From Candidatus Merdivicinus faecavium (GTDB taxonomy: Bacteria; Bacillota; Clostridia; Oscillospirales; Ruminococcaceae), in assembly GCA_018716285.1 (NCBI GenBank), contig DVKD01000039.1, forward strand, positions 62,001-126,000: a stretch of DNA of 64,000 bases. The letters run 5' to 3'. This document shows, in pieces, positions 25,157 to 33,117 of this stretch (position 1 is the stretch's first letter; each line of letters starts with the position of its first letter). The notes beneath the pieces were generated by a model. The model saw only the letters and a list, made by a program, of their open reading frames with translations, ran no database searches and had not been told where the DNA came from. The position numbers and the translations under genes are program-made.

Positions 25157-26284
25157 CTATTCATCGTCGTCACTGCCGCCGGTATCGCCGGAATCATCCG
25201 CATCGCTACTGCCGCCGGTGTCGCCCGCATCGCCGGTATCCCCGCCGATTTCGCCGCCGGAAGAACCAAAGTCGCCGCCGGCATTGCCGCCGCTTTCCCC
25301 GCCAAGGCCGCCGATGGAAATGCCGCCATCCGCCGCTTCCCCGCCGGTCTCCCCGGAGGTGGGCGAGAAGCCGGCCGTTTCGTTCTCAGCGCTCAGTTCT
25401 GCGAATCGCGCCTCAGCCATCGCCATGTAGTCGTTTTCGAGGGCTGCGCGGGCTTCGTCCGCCTTATCGGGATTGTCCAGGGCGGAGAGGTTCTCCGAGA
25501 TGCGGTCGAAGGTTCCGGGATCGCCGGTCAGCCGCTCCATATTGCCTTTAAGGCCGTCGAGCTTGCCACCGTAGTAGGCGTCCTCCAGCGTCCCCGGGTC
25601 GAGAATTCCCTCGAGCTTGGCGCAGAATCCGCGCTGCGGGCCGTAGCAGTTGCAGGAGTTGGCCGCCTGCCAGTCGCCGCGGCTGTTTAACTCTCTGAGG
25701 GTGTACATCTCGGTCAGGCCCTCGTTCATGGCGCGGTTGGAGACGCTCACATGGCGGTTGCCCTCGGGGTCGATGGTGGTCTCGACCCGGAAGATGCCGC
25801 TCGCGTAAAGGCTCTGCCTGCTGCCGTCCTCATTCTCCTGAAAGGAAGTTTCCTTATGGGAGCAGAGATGGGTCGTCTCATGGGTGACAATGTGGTTGAC
25901 CTTATCCTGGCTGTCGTTGACGGCGTAGACCGTATCGTTGTGGTAGCGCCCGATTACATAGGGGCTGGCGTCCGGGAATTTATTGTGAAAATCGCGGTAG
26001 TCGAGCACTTCAATCTTGGCGCGGGTATCGTGGGCCTCGAGGCGGTTCAGATTTTTCTCCCCCATCTGCTCGCCGTACCGGTTCATGAGGTTCTGCTTGG
26101 TGTTTTCGGCGACCTTGCGGCCGTACTCGGTCATCTCGGGAGCAGACTTGTATTCTCCGTAGGAGCGGCCGATCATCTCCTCCCCCGCTCCGTTTTCGCG
26201 GGTCTCGCCGGAACGGTCGGATTCGCGGAACCTCTCCTGCTCCTTTTTTTCAGGCTGTTCGGTTTCCCGGTACTGTTCTTTCAT
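25157..26284 (-). CDS. Zincin-type metallopeptidase-like protein with acidic Gly-rich tail
   Basis: 375 residues. The N-terminal 50 are hydrophilic and charged. The core has HIVTHETTHLCSH with H135-E136-x2-H139 and, downstream, NEGLTEMYTL (E188/E192), the order expected of a gluzincin-like zinc peptidase in which a Glu provides the third ligand. From about residue 305 the protein is low-complexity (GGEIGGDTGDAGDTGGSSDA), rich in Gly, Asp and Ser. No signal peptide is visible. HExxH proteases of this type occur among polymorphic-toxin and effector domains, but no toxin context is proven here. The ATG overlaps the stop of the ATPase gene (ATGA), so the two products are coupled. Targets are unknown; LRR proteins are candidates by neighbourhood only. 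Confidence 0.75.
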   Translation of the reverse strand: MKEQYRETEQPEKKEQERFRESDRSGETRENGAGEEMIGRSYGEYKSAPEMTEYGRKVAENTKQNLMNRYGEQMGEKNLNRLEAHDTRAKIEVLDYRDFHNKFPDASPYVIGRYHNDTVYAVNDSQDKVNHIVTHETTHLCSHKETSFQENEDGSRQSLYASGIFRVETTIDPEGNRHVSVSNRAMNEGLTEMYTLRELNSRGDWQAANSCNCYGPQRGFCAKLEGILDPGTLEDAYYGGKLDGLKGNMERLTGDPGTFDRISENLSALDNPDKADEARAALENDYMAMAEARFAELSAENETAGFSPTSGETGGEAADGGISIGGLGGESGGNAGGDFGSSGGEIGGDTGDAGDTGGSSDADDSGDTGGSDDDE

Positions 26285-28722
26285 AAAAGTTCCTCTCCTT
26301 TCGGCGCCAGCGCGGCGATCGCCCGGCGCTGTTCATAAAGGGGCCGTCCCCCGCAGCGGGAGATCATCGCGGCCTGGAGGCAGAAGCGCGTCTCCCCCCG
26401 GACGCCGAACCGCCGCGCAAGATTCTCGGAGGCCTCAGCCGCACGGTGCGGGTCGGGGTGGAAAAGCCCGGCGCTGAAGAATTCCAGTTCGGCCGGGCTG
26501 ATCCCCGCAAGCAGGGTTTCGGCCTCCTGCCTGCGGCAGGTTTTGGCGGTGCAGAAGGCGCAGCCCTCGCTGAAGGGCGGCGGGATCCGCAGTGCGCGGC
26601 CGGTCACCTGGATGCGGCTGATCTCGTGCTCGCCCGCGACCCGGATGACCGCCTGGCCGGGTTTGAGCTCTGCGAGCAGGGCGCGGCGGTAATCCTGGAG
26701 ATGGAGCGCGCCCGCGATGGCGTCGACGTCCTCCCGCTCGTCCTGGTTGTGGACGATGCGCACCGAGGTGTTGGCGATCGCTGCGGGGTGGATGGCTGAG
26801 GCGCGCTGGTCGGCGATGAGCAGCCCCGTCCCGTAGGCGCTGATTTCAGCGAGCATGTCGCTGAACTGCTCGGTCACCCGCGCGGCCGCCCGGCTCACCC
26901 CGGCGGAGGGGGCGCGGAAGACGGTGTGGGCCTCCTCGATGACCAGGAGGTTTTTCAGGTCGTGGCTTTCCTCCCGCCGGCGGATGGCCTCATTGAGGGA
27001 AGTGAGGAGCAGGGAGGCGACGAGGGCCTTTTCCTCCCCCTGGAGGTCGTCGAGCTCGACGACCGCCGGGCCGGAGAGCAGCGCCTCGGCGATGCTGTCC
27101 TCACCGGAAAAGACCAGGCCGCAGAGCCCGCTGCAGATGCGCTGGCTGACGCGGTTGTCGAGCGCGCCGCGGATGTTCGAGCGCACCTCGGGGCCGTGGT
27201 GCACCTCCTCCTGCACAAAAATCTCGATGCGGTCGGCGAGATCGCGGACGGTGGGATAGCGCCGCCCCGCCGGGAGCCGCGCGGGGGCCGCCGCCTCGAG
27301 CTCCCAGCCGAAATCGCGGTAGGTCCGCTCGAGCAGGCCGGTGAATGCGCCGGTCAGCGGGTCCTCGAGGTCGAACGCCCCGGTGAAGGCGGTCATCAGG
27401 CCGCTGATGTGCTCCCCGATCCGGACGCCGCGCTCCGGGCGCAGGGGGTTGAAGCGCAGCGGCAGCGCGTCCCCGCCCGCCGAATAGACCCGCAGCGACG
27501 GGATGGCCCCGCAGAGCTTGCGGTACTCCTTCTTCCGGGTCTCCAGCACAAGGAAGGGGAGACCCAGCGAAAGGAGGATAGCCTGCACCGTCGTCGACTT
27601 GCCGTACCGCGTCCGGCCGCAGACAAAGGTGTGCCGCGCGAGGGCCGAAACGGGAAGGCGGTAGGTAAATCCCGCCGCCGTATCCCCCAGCTCGATGGCC
27701 GGGCCGCCGGCCGGGGAACCCGCGTAGCGGTCGAAGGGGTGGATGGCGCCGGCCTCCTCCGGCTCCAGGACCGTAAAGCCGGGATGATAGTGGAGCGGCG
27801 GGCAGAAGCTCCCGCCCAGCCCGTCAATCGGGAAGACCGGAGCCAGCCGGTCGAAAAACGGCCTGCCCGGGCTGCGCGGCAGCGAAAACCCGCCGTTTGC
27901 CGGGTCAAACACCGGGAACGACAGGGCGACCGCCTCGGCGCGCTCCCCCTCCGCCGGGTGGAAGGCCCCCTCCAGCATGCTGCCGAGGATGGAAGCGTTT
28001 TCCCGATCGGGCGCGGCGTACAGAAGGCTTGCCCGGCAGCAGGCGCCCGCCTTGGTCAGGGTGTCCCGCTTTTTGCGCAGCTGGTCGAGCAGCAGGGCCG
28101 CATCCGGGAAATACCGGTCCTGGCTGCGGATGCCGAAGCCGCTGCCGAAGGAATACTGGACATGGTCGATCTCCTGGTAGCGGGCGATCTCTGTTTCCAG
28201 CTCGGCGCGGGCCGCCTCGAGCTCGGCCGCCGCAAGCGGCGCCGAAAAGAGGGCGATCAAAAACTCCTGCCCCTCCAACAGGGTCAAAAGCTGGTCAAGC
28301 CCGCCCGGCTCGGCGTGAAAATCCCCCGAAAGGACGCCGCCCGCCTGCCATCGCCCGGAGAGGGAGCGGGGGGAGAGCGGCTGCTCCGAAACCCGCAGGT
28401 CGGGCAGCGCCGCCGCCAAAAAGAGCGGCTCAGCCGCGTCCCAAGGCAGGCCGTACCAGATTTCCATCCCCTTCTCCCCCGAAATGATGAGCAGCGCCGC
28501 AGGACGCCGCAGGAAAAGGGCGGCGCTCTGGCGAACGCGGTCGAACACCTCCTGAACGGTCAGGCTGCGGCGGTAGCCTTCCAGCCGGATAAAGCGCAGC
28601 GGCGCGGGCCTTTCGGCATCAAGTGCCGCGATTCCGCTCGGGGCGGACCCGCCGAACCAGGCGAGCCGGTCGAGCGTCTCCCCAAGGCGGCGGTTCATTT
28701 GATGGATGCGGTAATTTGCCAT
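26281..28722 (-). CDS. HerA/DUF87-like P-loop ATPase
   Basis: 813 residues. The N-terminal 350 residues are family-specific. Residues 369-377 are the Walker A motif (GRTRYGKST), followed by PFLVLETRKKEYRKL, typical of HerA/TraC/VirB4-like motor ATPases. Walker B is NLLVIEEAH (591-599), followed by an arginine-finger region and the sensor segment GTGLLIADQRASAIHPAAIA. Residues 721-729 (CAFCTAKTC) form a Cys cluster that may bind zinc. Such ATPases form hexamers and pump DNA or protein, for example with conjugation systems or with NurA. No nuclease or conjugation gene is adjacent. Here the partners are a zinc-ribbon membrane protein and an HExxH protein, which fits a transport or conflict machine, by inference. 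Confidence 0.85.
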   Translation of the reverse strand: MANYRIHQMNRRLGETLDRLAWFGGSAPSGIAALDAERPAPLRFIRLEGYRRSLTVQEVFDRVRQSAALFLRRPAALLIISGEKGMEIWYGLPWDAAEPLFLAAALPDLRVSEQPLSPRSLSGRWQAGGVLSGDFHAEPGGLDQLLTLLEGQEFLIALFSAPLAAAELEAARAELETEIARYQEIDHVQYSFGSGFGIRSQDRYFPDAALLLDQLRKKRDTLTKAGACCRASLLYAAPDRENASILGSMLEGAFHPAEGERAEAVALSFPVFDPANGGFSLPRSPGRPFFDRLAPVFPIDGLGGSFCPPLHYHPGFTVLEPEEAGAIHPFDRYAGSPAGGPAIELGDTAAGFTYRLPVSALARHTFVCGRTRYGKSTTVQAILLSLGLPFLVLETRKKEYRKLCGAIPSLRVYSAGGDALPLRFNPLRPERGVRIGEHISGLMTAFTGAFDLEDPLTGAFTGLLERTYRDFGWELEAAAPARLPAGRRYPTVRDLADRIEIFVQEEVHHGPEVRSNIRGALDNRVSQRICSGLCGLVFSGEDSIAEALLSGPAVVELDDLQGEEKALVASLLLTSLNEAIRRREESHDLKNLLVIEEAHTVFRAPSAGVSRAAARVTEQFSDMLAEISAYGTGLLIADQRASAIHPAAIANTSVRIVHNQDEREDVDAIAGALHLQDYRRALLAELKPGQAVIRVAGEHEISRIQVTGRALRIPPPFSEGCAFCTAKTCRRQEAETLLAGISPAELEFFSAGLFHPDPHRAAEASENLARRFGVRGETRFCLQAAMISRCGGRPLYEQRRAIAALAPKGEELL

Positions 28723-28743
28723 GATCTGCCTTCCTTTCTAAAG

Positions 28744-29601
28744 TCAGCGCCATCGCCTGGAGCGCAGCCAGAACCAGAGCACGCCGATGATGATGAGCGG
28801 GAGCATGAGCTGCGAGAGCAGCGCCAGAAACGCCCCGGAAACAAAAAAATTGACGACCTCCGCCGTAAAGGCAAACAGCAAAAACACGGCGGCGAAAAAG
28901 AGCACCCGCACCAGCCAAACCGGAACCCGGACGCTCTCGGGCGAAAGAGGGCGGTTGTGGTCAAAGGAATAGATCCGCGCCGCCATATACCGCCCCCGCC
29001 GGCGGACGCATTCGAGCTGCACGTCGTCCCCGGTGGCGAGCTGGGACTCGATGTCCCCGTAATAGACGACCGTCTCGCTCCGCTCGGGGTACCCGGTATC
29101 GGTGTGCTCCTCGATCCGGATATTGGTCAGGTAGCAGGCGCGCCCCAGTTGGAAAGGCTCCCCGGCAAAGACGCAGTAAAATACCTTGCGCAGAAAGCCG
29201 TATTCCCGCACCAGGGTATCCACATGAAAGACCGCTCCGCGGAAAATATAACGTCCGCCCTCCTGGACGAGAAAGGCGGGAAGGCCGTTCTGCGGCTGCG
29301 GCGGGGCCGCCCTGTTCCAGGTGCGCTCCTGCTGCTGTCCGCTGTTGGGCCGCGAGCGGTCCGGCGGCGCTTCGCCTGCTGCAAACTGAGAAAAGCCTGC
29401 GCCTCCGGCGGTGCCGTTCGAACTGGAGCGCCGGGGCTGCGCGGGAGCTTCCCTTGTTTCGGATTGCGCTGCTGTATCCCTGGACTGGGGCGGCGCGCTG
29501 GTTTGCTGATAAGGTACTAAAGGTCGATTGCAGTCGGGACAGGACGTCTGCGAATCATCATATAAAAAGAAATCACCACAATGCGGACAATATTTCGCCA
29601 T
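28744..29601 (-). CDS. Zinc-ribbon protein with two C-terminal membrane helices
   Basis: 285 residues, preceded by AAAGGAG. C5-x2-C8 and C21-x2-C24 form an N-terminal zinc ribbon (YCPHCGDFFLYDD). Residues 30-95 are a Gln/Ser/Pro-rich disordered linker. A central soluble domain of unknown fold follows (GRYIFRGAVFHVDTLVREYG onward), including YLTNIRIEEHT. Two hydrophobic helices lie at about 231-248 and 263-279, with the basic end SRRWR. The protein would be tethered in the membrane with the zinc ribbon in the cytosol. As the first gene of the run upstream of the ATPase it could be a membrane anchor for that motor. The family is not recognised. Confidence 0.75.
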   Translation of the reverse strand: MAKYCPHCGDFFLYDDSQTSCPDCNRPLVPYQQTSAPPQSRDTAAQSETREAPAQPRRSSSNGTAGGAGFSQFAAGEAPPDRSRPNSGQQQERTWNRAAPPQPQNGLPAFLVQEGGRYIFRGAVFHVDTLVREYGFLRKVFYCVFAGEPFQLGRACYLTNIRIEEHTDTGYPERSETVVYYGDIESQLATGDDVQLECVRRRGRYMAARIYSFDHNRPLSPESVRVPVWLVRVLFFAAVFLLFAFTAEVVNFFVSGAFLALLSQLMLPLIIIGVLWFWLRSRRWR

Positions 29602-29630
29602 CTTCGGTCAGCTCCTTTCGACTACATAAA

Positions 29631-29636
29631 ATCATA
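29631..29636 (-). promoter_or_regulatory. Possible -10 element for the 28-kb gene run
   Basis: A TATGAT lies on the minus strand 30 bases upstream of the ATG at 29601, between it and the terminator of the Cys-rich gene. No convincing -35 element is visible. Because the upstream unit is terminated at 29710-29752, the promoter of the ATPase/LRR run should lie in 29602-29709. Confidence 0.3.
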
Positions 29637-29707
29637 TTGCGGTCCAATCTGTCAGAAGGAGCAAATTTTTTTTGCAGCGGCCCAATCCGCTTTTCCGCTG
29701 AAAAAGC

Positions 29708-29752
29708 AAAAAACGCCGGCTCCATGCAGTCCATGCACAGAGCCGGCGTTTT
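29708..29752 (-). terminator. Rho-independent terminator of the Cys-rich gene
   Basis: AAAACGCCGGCTC (29710-29722) pairs with GAGCCGGCGTTTT (29740-29752). Read on the minus strand, the stem is followed by T-rich sequence. It ends transcription just after the stop at 29760 and isolates the downstream 28-kb gene run. Confidence 0.85.
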
Positions 29753-29759
29753 CCTTTGA

Positions 29760-30311
29760 TTATCTTACGTTGTACAAGTCGCGGCAGCACAGCCACCTCG
29801 GATGAGTAAATTCCGGCCAGAAGCTGTTGCGCCAGGTGCAGGGATAGATCCGGCAGCAGCCGTTCTGGTCGCAGCAGAGCCGGCATTTGTGGCTCTTTTC
29901 GCAGCAGGCGTTGAGGACCGGGACGTCCGGGTCGTCGCAGTCGGCGCTCGGAGAGACCGAGCTGCTGACGCAGGAGACCGTATTGCCGTCCGCCGCCATC
30001 AGGCTGGGATCAAAAGCGTCGCTGCTGACGAGCTGGGCGCCGCTGCCGCAGTTACAGCCACATCCGCATGCGCAGCTGCAATCACAGTTACGGCAGGAAT
30101 TGCAATGGCAATTCCCATTGCGGTTAGAGCCGCAGCTTTCCGCCTGGCAGCCGCAGAGCCTCTGCCACTCCTGATGGGCGGCTGTCGGTTCGGCGCCGCA
30201 GGACGCAGACTGCTGACCGAAGCCGCAGCCGCTCAACGCCTCGGCCGAGAGGCCGCAGGCCTCCGCGAGGGCGGCAAGGCTGTCTTTCCCGCATCCGCTC
30301 TGATTGGACAT
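29760..30311 (-). CDS. Cysteine-rich protein (29 Cys in 183 residues)
   Basis: 183 residues from ATG 30311, chosen over ATG 30317 because AGGAGG is eight bases upstream of it. Cysteines are clustered at about residues 58-85 in a CxC array (CHCNSCRNCDCSCACGCGCN) and again at the C-terminus in CC pairs (CRLCC, GCCRIYPC, WLCCRDLY). No signal peptide is seen. The pattern suggests metal binding or heavy disulfide cross-linking, as in spore-coat or metallothionein-like proteins, but no family is recognised. Its own terminator follows. The 217 bases upstream contain the ribosome binding site but no promoter I can defend. Confidence 0.75.
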   Translation of the reverse strand: MSNQSGCGKDSLAALAEACGLSAEALSGCGFGQQSASCGAEPTAAHQEWQRLCGCQAESCGSNRNGNCHCNSCRNCDCSCACGCGCNCGSGAQLVSSDAFDPSLMAADGNTVSCVSSSVSPSADCDDPDVPVLNACCEKSHKCRLCCDQNGCCRIYPCTWRNSFWPEFTHPRWLCCRDLYNVR

Positions 30312-30451
30312 GTGCATTCCTCCTTTCCATACATGCGCAGAAGCAATTCTGCTGCATTATTCTATGGAAAAGAGGAGGGATCGGTGCAGGACGCAAAATG
30401 AAGCCGCTTCGGGGCCGCTTTCGCTGCGGTTCGCCGCATTTTTCCGCAGGA

Positions 30452-30488
30452 TGAAAAAAGGCGCAGCCCCCGGAAGGAGACCGCGCCT
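30452..30488 (-). terminator. Terminator after the MGMT-family gene
   Basis: AGGCGC (30459-30464) and GCGCCT (30483-30488) form a GC-rich stem; on the minus strand it is followed by TTTTTTC. It sits 40 bases after the stop of the MGMT-family gene and ends the fabD-manA unit. Confidence 0.65.
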
Positions 30489-30528
30489 ATTCATTTTCAG
30501 ACAAGCGTCTCTGCGCAGCCGCGGCGAA

Positions 30529-30837
30529 TCATCCGGCGATGCGCAGGCCGGAGACGGCAAGGTCGACCCGGCCGTCCGGAGTGAAGGAAACGCCCTCCTC
30601 TTCGAGCAGCCGGCGCTGCATGTCGTCCCCATACTGCCGGAAAGCGGCGGCTGTCCGCCCCATCCGGTCGACGACCCGGTGGCAGGGCACCCCTTCCGGG
30701 GCGACGTGGAGCGCATACCCCACCACCCGGGAAAGCCGCGGATTTCCCGCCAGAAGGGCGACCTGCCCGTAGGTCGCCGCCTTCCCGGGCGGGATGGAGC
30801 GCACAATCTCGTAAATGCGCGCGTAAAGTTCGGACAT
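30529..30837 (-). CDS. MGMT-family protein, DNA-binding domain only
   Basis: 102 residues. It matches the C-terminal DNA-binding/catalytic domain of O6-alkylguanine-DNA methyltransferases: IPPGKAATYGQVALLAG is the winged-helix part and PCHRVVDRMG holds the methyl-accepting Cys (C52). In alkyltransferase-like (Atl) proteins this Cys is Trp; here it is Cys, so transfer activity is possible despite the missing N-terminal domain. The start overlaps the stop of manA (TGATG), so translation is coupled. A DNA repair role is inferred from the motif. Confidence 0.85.
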   Translation of the reverse strand: MSELYARIYEIVRSIPPGKAATYGQVALLAGNPRLSRVVGYALHVAPEGVPCHRVVDRMGRTAAAFRQYGDDMQRRLLEEEGVSFTPDGRVDLAVSGLRIAG

Positions 30838-31799
30838 CAGACGCGGGTGACGAGGAGTTTCGCCTTGCCGGTCAGCAGGTAATCGCCCGCTCCGGCGGGG
30901 ATAAAGACGCTCTCCCCCTTGCCGATGGGCATAGTCTCGCCGCCCATCTCGAGGGTCAGGCTGCCGTCCAAAACGAGGAGGGACTGGAAGGAGGTTTCGT
31001 CCGCGCAGAGGGCCGCCTTCTCCGCGACCTCCAGCTCATGGACGGTGAAATACTCGCAGGAAGCGAGCAGGGTGGAGGTATAGCCCTCCTTCTGCTCGGG
31101 GCTGCCCTGCGCGCCGACCGGGCGGATGGGCGGGGTGAGACGGGTGACGTCCAGCGCCTTTTCGATGTGAAGCGGGCGGGTCTTGCCGTCCGCGCCGACC
31201 CGGCCGTAGTCGTAGACGCGGTAGGTCGTGTTGGAGTTCTGCTGGATCTCGGCGATGAGGATGCCGCTGCCGATGGCGTGGAGGGTCCGCGCGTCGATGA
31301 AGAACATATCGCCGGGATGGACCTCGACCCGGTTGGTCACCTCGAGGAGGGTGTTGTTCTCGATCCGCTCCTTGAACTCCTCCTTGGAGATCTCATGGGT
31401 GAAGCCGTAGAGCAGCGAGGCGCCCGGCTCGCAGTCGACGATATACCACATCTCGGTCTTGCCGTACTCCCCTTCCACCCGGAGGGCGTACTCGTTGTCG
31501 GGGTGGACCTGGACGGAGAGGTTATCCTTGGCGTCGATGAGCTTGATGAGGATGGGAAAGTTCTCGAACTTCGCGCAGTCGGTCCCCAGGACGCCCTTCC
31601 CCTCCTGCTCGACGTAGGCGGCGAGGGTCATGCCGGCGAATTCACCGTCCGCGATGACCGAATTGCCGTCCTTGTGGCAGGAGAGCTCCCAGCTCTCGGC
31701 GACCTTGTCGAAGTCGCATTTTTTGCCGTACTCGTCGCGGAGCTTTGTGCCGCCCCAGAGATAGTCCTTGAACGCGGGATTCAGTTTCATGGCTTTCAT
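30837..31799 (-). CDS. manA: Mannose-6-phosphate isomerase, class I
   Basis: 320 residues, the usual length of short bacterial class I enzymes. It interconverts mannose 6-phosphate and fructose 6-phosphate in the cytosol. The N-terminal motif LNPAFKDYLWGGTKLRDEYG, the metal site SVQVHPDNEYALR (His and partner ligands, about residues 95-105) and HPGDMFFIDARTLHAIGSGI are characteristic of the cupin fold. AGGAGG is eight bases from the first ATG; a second Met three codons later is less well placed. It lies between fabD (54 bases upstream) and the MGMT-family gene (overlapping), so the three are probably co-transcribed, an unusual set. Confidence 0.93.
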   Translation of the reverse strand: MKAMKLNPAFKDYLWGGTKLRDEYGKKCDFDKVAESWELSCHKDGNSVIADGEFAGMTLAAYVEQEGKGVLGTDCAKFENFPILIKLIDAKDNLSVQVHPDNEYALRVEGEYGKTEMWYIVDCEPGASLLYGFTHEISKEEFKERIENNTLLEVTNRVEVHPGDMFFIDARTLHAIGSGILIAEIQQNSNTTYRVYDYGRVGADGKTRPLHIEKALDVTRLTPPIRPVGAQGSPEQKEGYTSTLLASCEYFTVHELEVAEKAALCADETSFQSLLVLDGSLTLEMGGETMPIGKGESVFIPAGAGDYLLTGKAKLLVTRV

Positions 31800-31853
31800 G
31801 ATGATGACCTCCTGATTTTGATTTTATTTAAGAAAGGAAGCGCGATACAGTGG

Positions 31854-32783
31854 TTACAGGGCGGCGCAGCCGGCGGCCTCCAGCGCCTTGTCGAGGGTTT
31901 TTGCGTCCTCGACGTTCAGGGCCGTGACCCCCTTGAGGGTCTTTTTGACAAGGCCGGTCAGGACCTTGCCGGGGCCGCACTCGAAGAAGGCGTCCGCCCC
32001 GGCCGCCTGCATGGCGGCGAGCTCTTTGGTAAAGAGGACGGGCGAAACGATGTGCCGCGCGAGACGGGCGGGCATGTCCGAAAAATCGGTGAGTTTTTCG
32101 CCGGAGAGGTTCGAATAGAAGTCCACCTCCGGCTCTTTGAAGGCAAAAGCTTTCGCCCCCTCGTAAAACTCGTCGGCGGCGGGCTGCATGAGCTTGGAGT
32201 GGAAGGCTGCGGCGACCGCGAGCGGCACCGCCTTTTTGCCCATCCCGGCAAAGGTTTCGGAGACCGCGGCGACCGCGTCCTTCTCCCCGGCGACGACCGT
32301 CTGGGCGGGGGAATTGAAGTTGACCGGGACGACGTATCCGGAGGTCTTTTCACAGACGGCGGCGACCGTTTCCTCGTCCGAGCCGAGGATGGCGGCCATC
32401 GTCCCGCCCGCCTGCGCGGCGCAGCGGCCCATCGCTTCGGCACGCAGCTTGATGAGAGCAAAGCCTTCCTCCATCGAAAGCATCCCGGAGGCGACCATCG
32501 CGGCGTATTCGCCGAGCGAGTGCCCCGCTACAGCCGAAAAGGGCACGCCGGCCTCCTTAAGGCAGGCAAACGCCGCGAGCGACGCCGCCATGATGGCGGG
32601 CTGGGCCACCTCGGTGGCGGCGAGCTCCCCGGCGGAGCCGTCGCGGCAGAGGGCGAGCAGGTCGTATCCGAGGACAGCCGAAGCCGTCTCGAAAACGGCC
32701 CGCGCAGCATGGGAGCGCTCGGTCAGCTCCGCCGCCATGCCCGGCTTCTGGGAGCCTTGTCCGGAAAACAGGAGTGCGTTCAT
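31854..32783 (-). CDS. fabD: Malonyl-CoA:ACP transacylase
   Basis: 309 residues, normal for FabD. It moves malonyl groups from CoA to ACP for fatty acid elongation. FSGQGSQKPGM at the N-terminus, the nucleophile motif GHSLGEY (Ser89), AAFHSKLMQPA with the catalytic His, and the late ECGPGKVLTGLV are all present. AAAGGA precedes the ATG. FabD is usually inside the fab operon in Clostridia; here it is divergent from fabH, separated by 334 bases, and heads a unit with manA. A shared regulator acting on the divergent region would keep the two units in step. Confidence 0.95.
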   Translation of the reverse strand: MNALLFSGQGSQKPGMAAELTERSHAARAVFETASAVLGYDLLALCRDGSAGELAATEVAQPAIMAASLAAFACLKEAGVPFSAVAGHSLGEYAAMVASGMLSMEEGFALIKLRAEAMGRCAAQAGGTMAAILGSDEETVAAVCEKTSGYVVPVNFNSPAQTVVAGEKDAVAAVSETFAGMGKKAVPLAVAAAFHSKLMQPAADEFYEGAKAFAFKEPEVDFYSNLSGEKLTDFSDMPARLARHIVSPVLFTKELAAMQAAGADAFFECGPGKVLTGLVKKTLKGVTALNVEDAKTLDKALEAAGCAAL

Positions 32784-32877
32784 AAAAAACGTCCTTTCTG
32801 AAGTGAAATTTGCAGCTGGTAAAACTTGCGGAAAACGGAATTTGCAATCGGCACAATTCGAGCAGTTTTTTGGCTTA

Positions 32878-32965
32878 ATTTGTTACTTTTTCGTTAAATT
32901 TCCCCTGCGTATTCTGCAAAGCCGGCCGCGGAAGAGGTTTGCTTGTTGACAAACCGGTAACAAAT
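32878..32965. promoter_or_regulatory. Inverted repeat in the fabD-fabH divergent region (candidate operator)
   Basis: ATTTGTTAC (32878-32886) and GTAACAAAT (32957-32965) are perfect nine-base inverted copies about 70 bases apart. The right copy lies within the spacer of the fabH promoter. The pair could be half-sites of a fatty acid regulator. It does not match the FapR or FabT consensus as I know them. The remainder of 32784-33117 holds no further gene. Confidence 0.4.
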
Positions 32966-32974
32966 CGGTACAAT
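32946..32974 (+). promoter_or_regulatory. Promoter of the fatty acid operon
   Basis: A perfect TTGACA (32946-32951), a 17-base spacer and TACAAT (32969-32974) form a strong promoter. The start point would be near 32981, leaving a leader of about 135 bases before fabH. The spacer contains ACCG and CGGT arms as well as the GTAACAAAT repeat. Confidence 0.85.
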
Positions 32975-33117
32975 AAGATACAGATAAAGAGGCGCCGTTT
33001 GCCCTTTCCGCCCCGCGGGCGGGAAATGTTACCTCTTTCACTATAACAAATCTGCGCCCTTTTTGCAAGAGTTTCTTTGCCGGCACAGGGGCCACACGGA
33101 ACAGAAAGGAATGGAAG

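Noticed and set aside
26926-29520. An 864-residue plus-strand open frame opposite the ATPase gene
   Set aside because: The minus strand there encodes an ATPase with intact Walker motifs and good starts; the plus frame is Arg/Gly/Pro-rich with no domain.
32891-32919. A TTGCAG-17-TAACGA pair as the fabD promoter
   Set aside because: The -10 matches consensus at only two positions; the fabD promoter could not be fixed.
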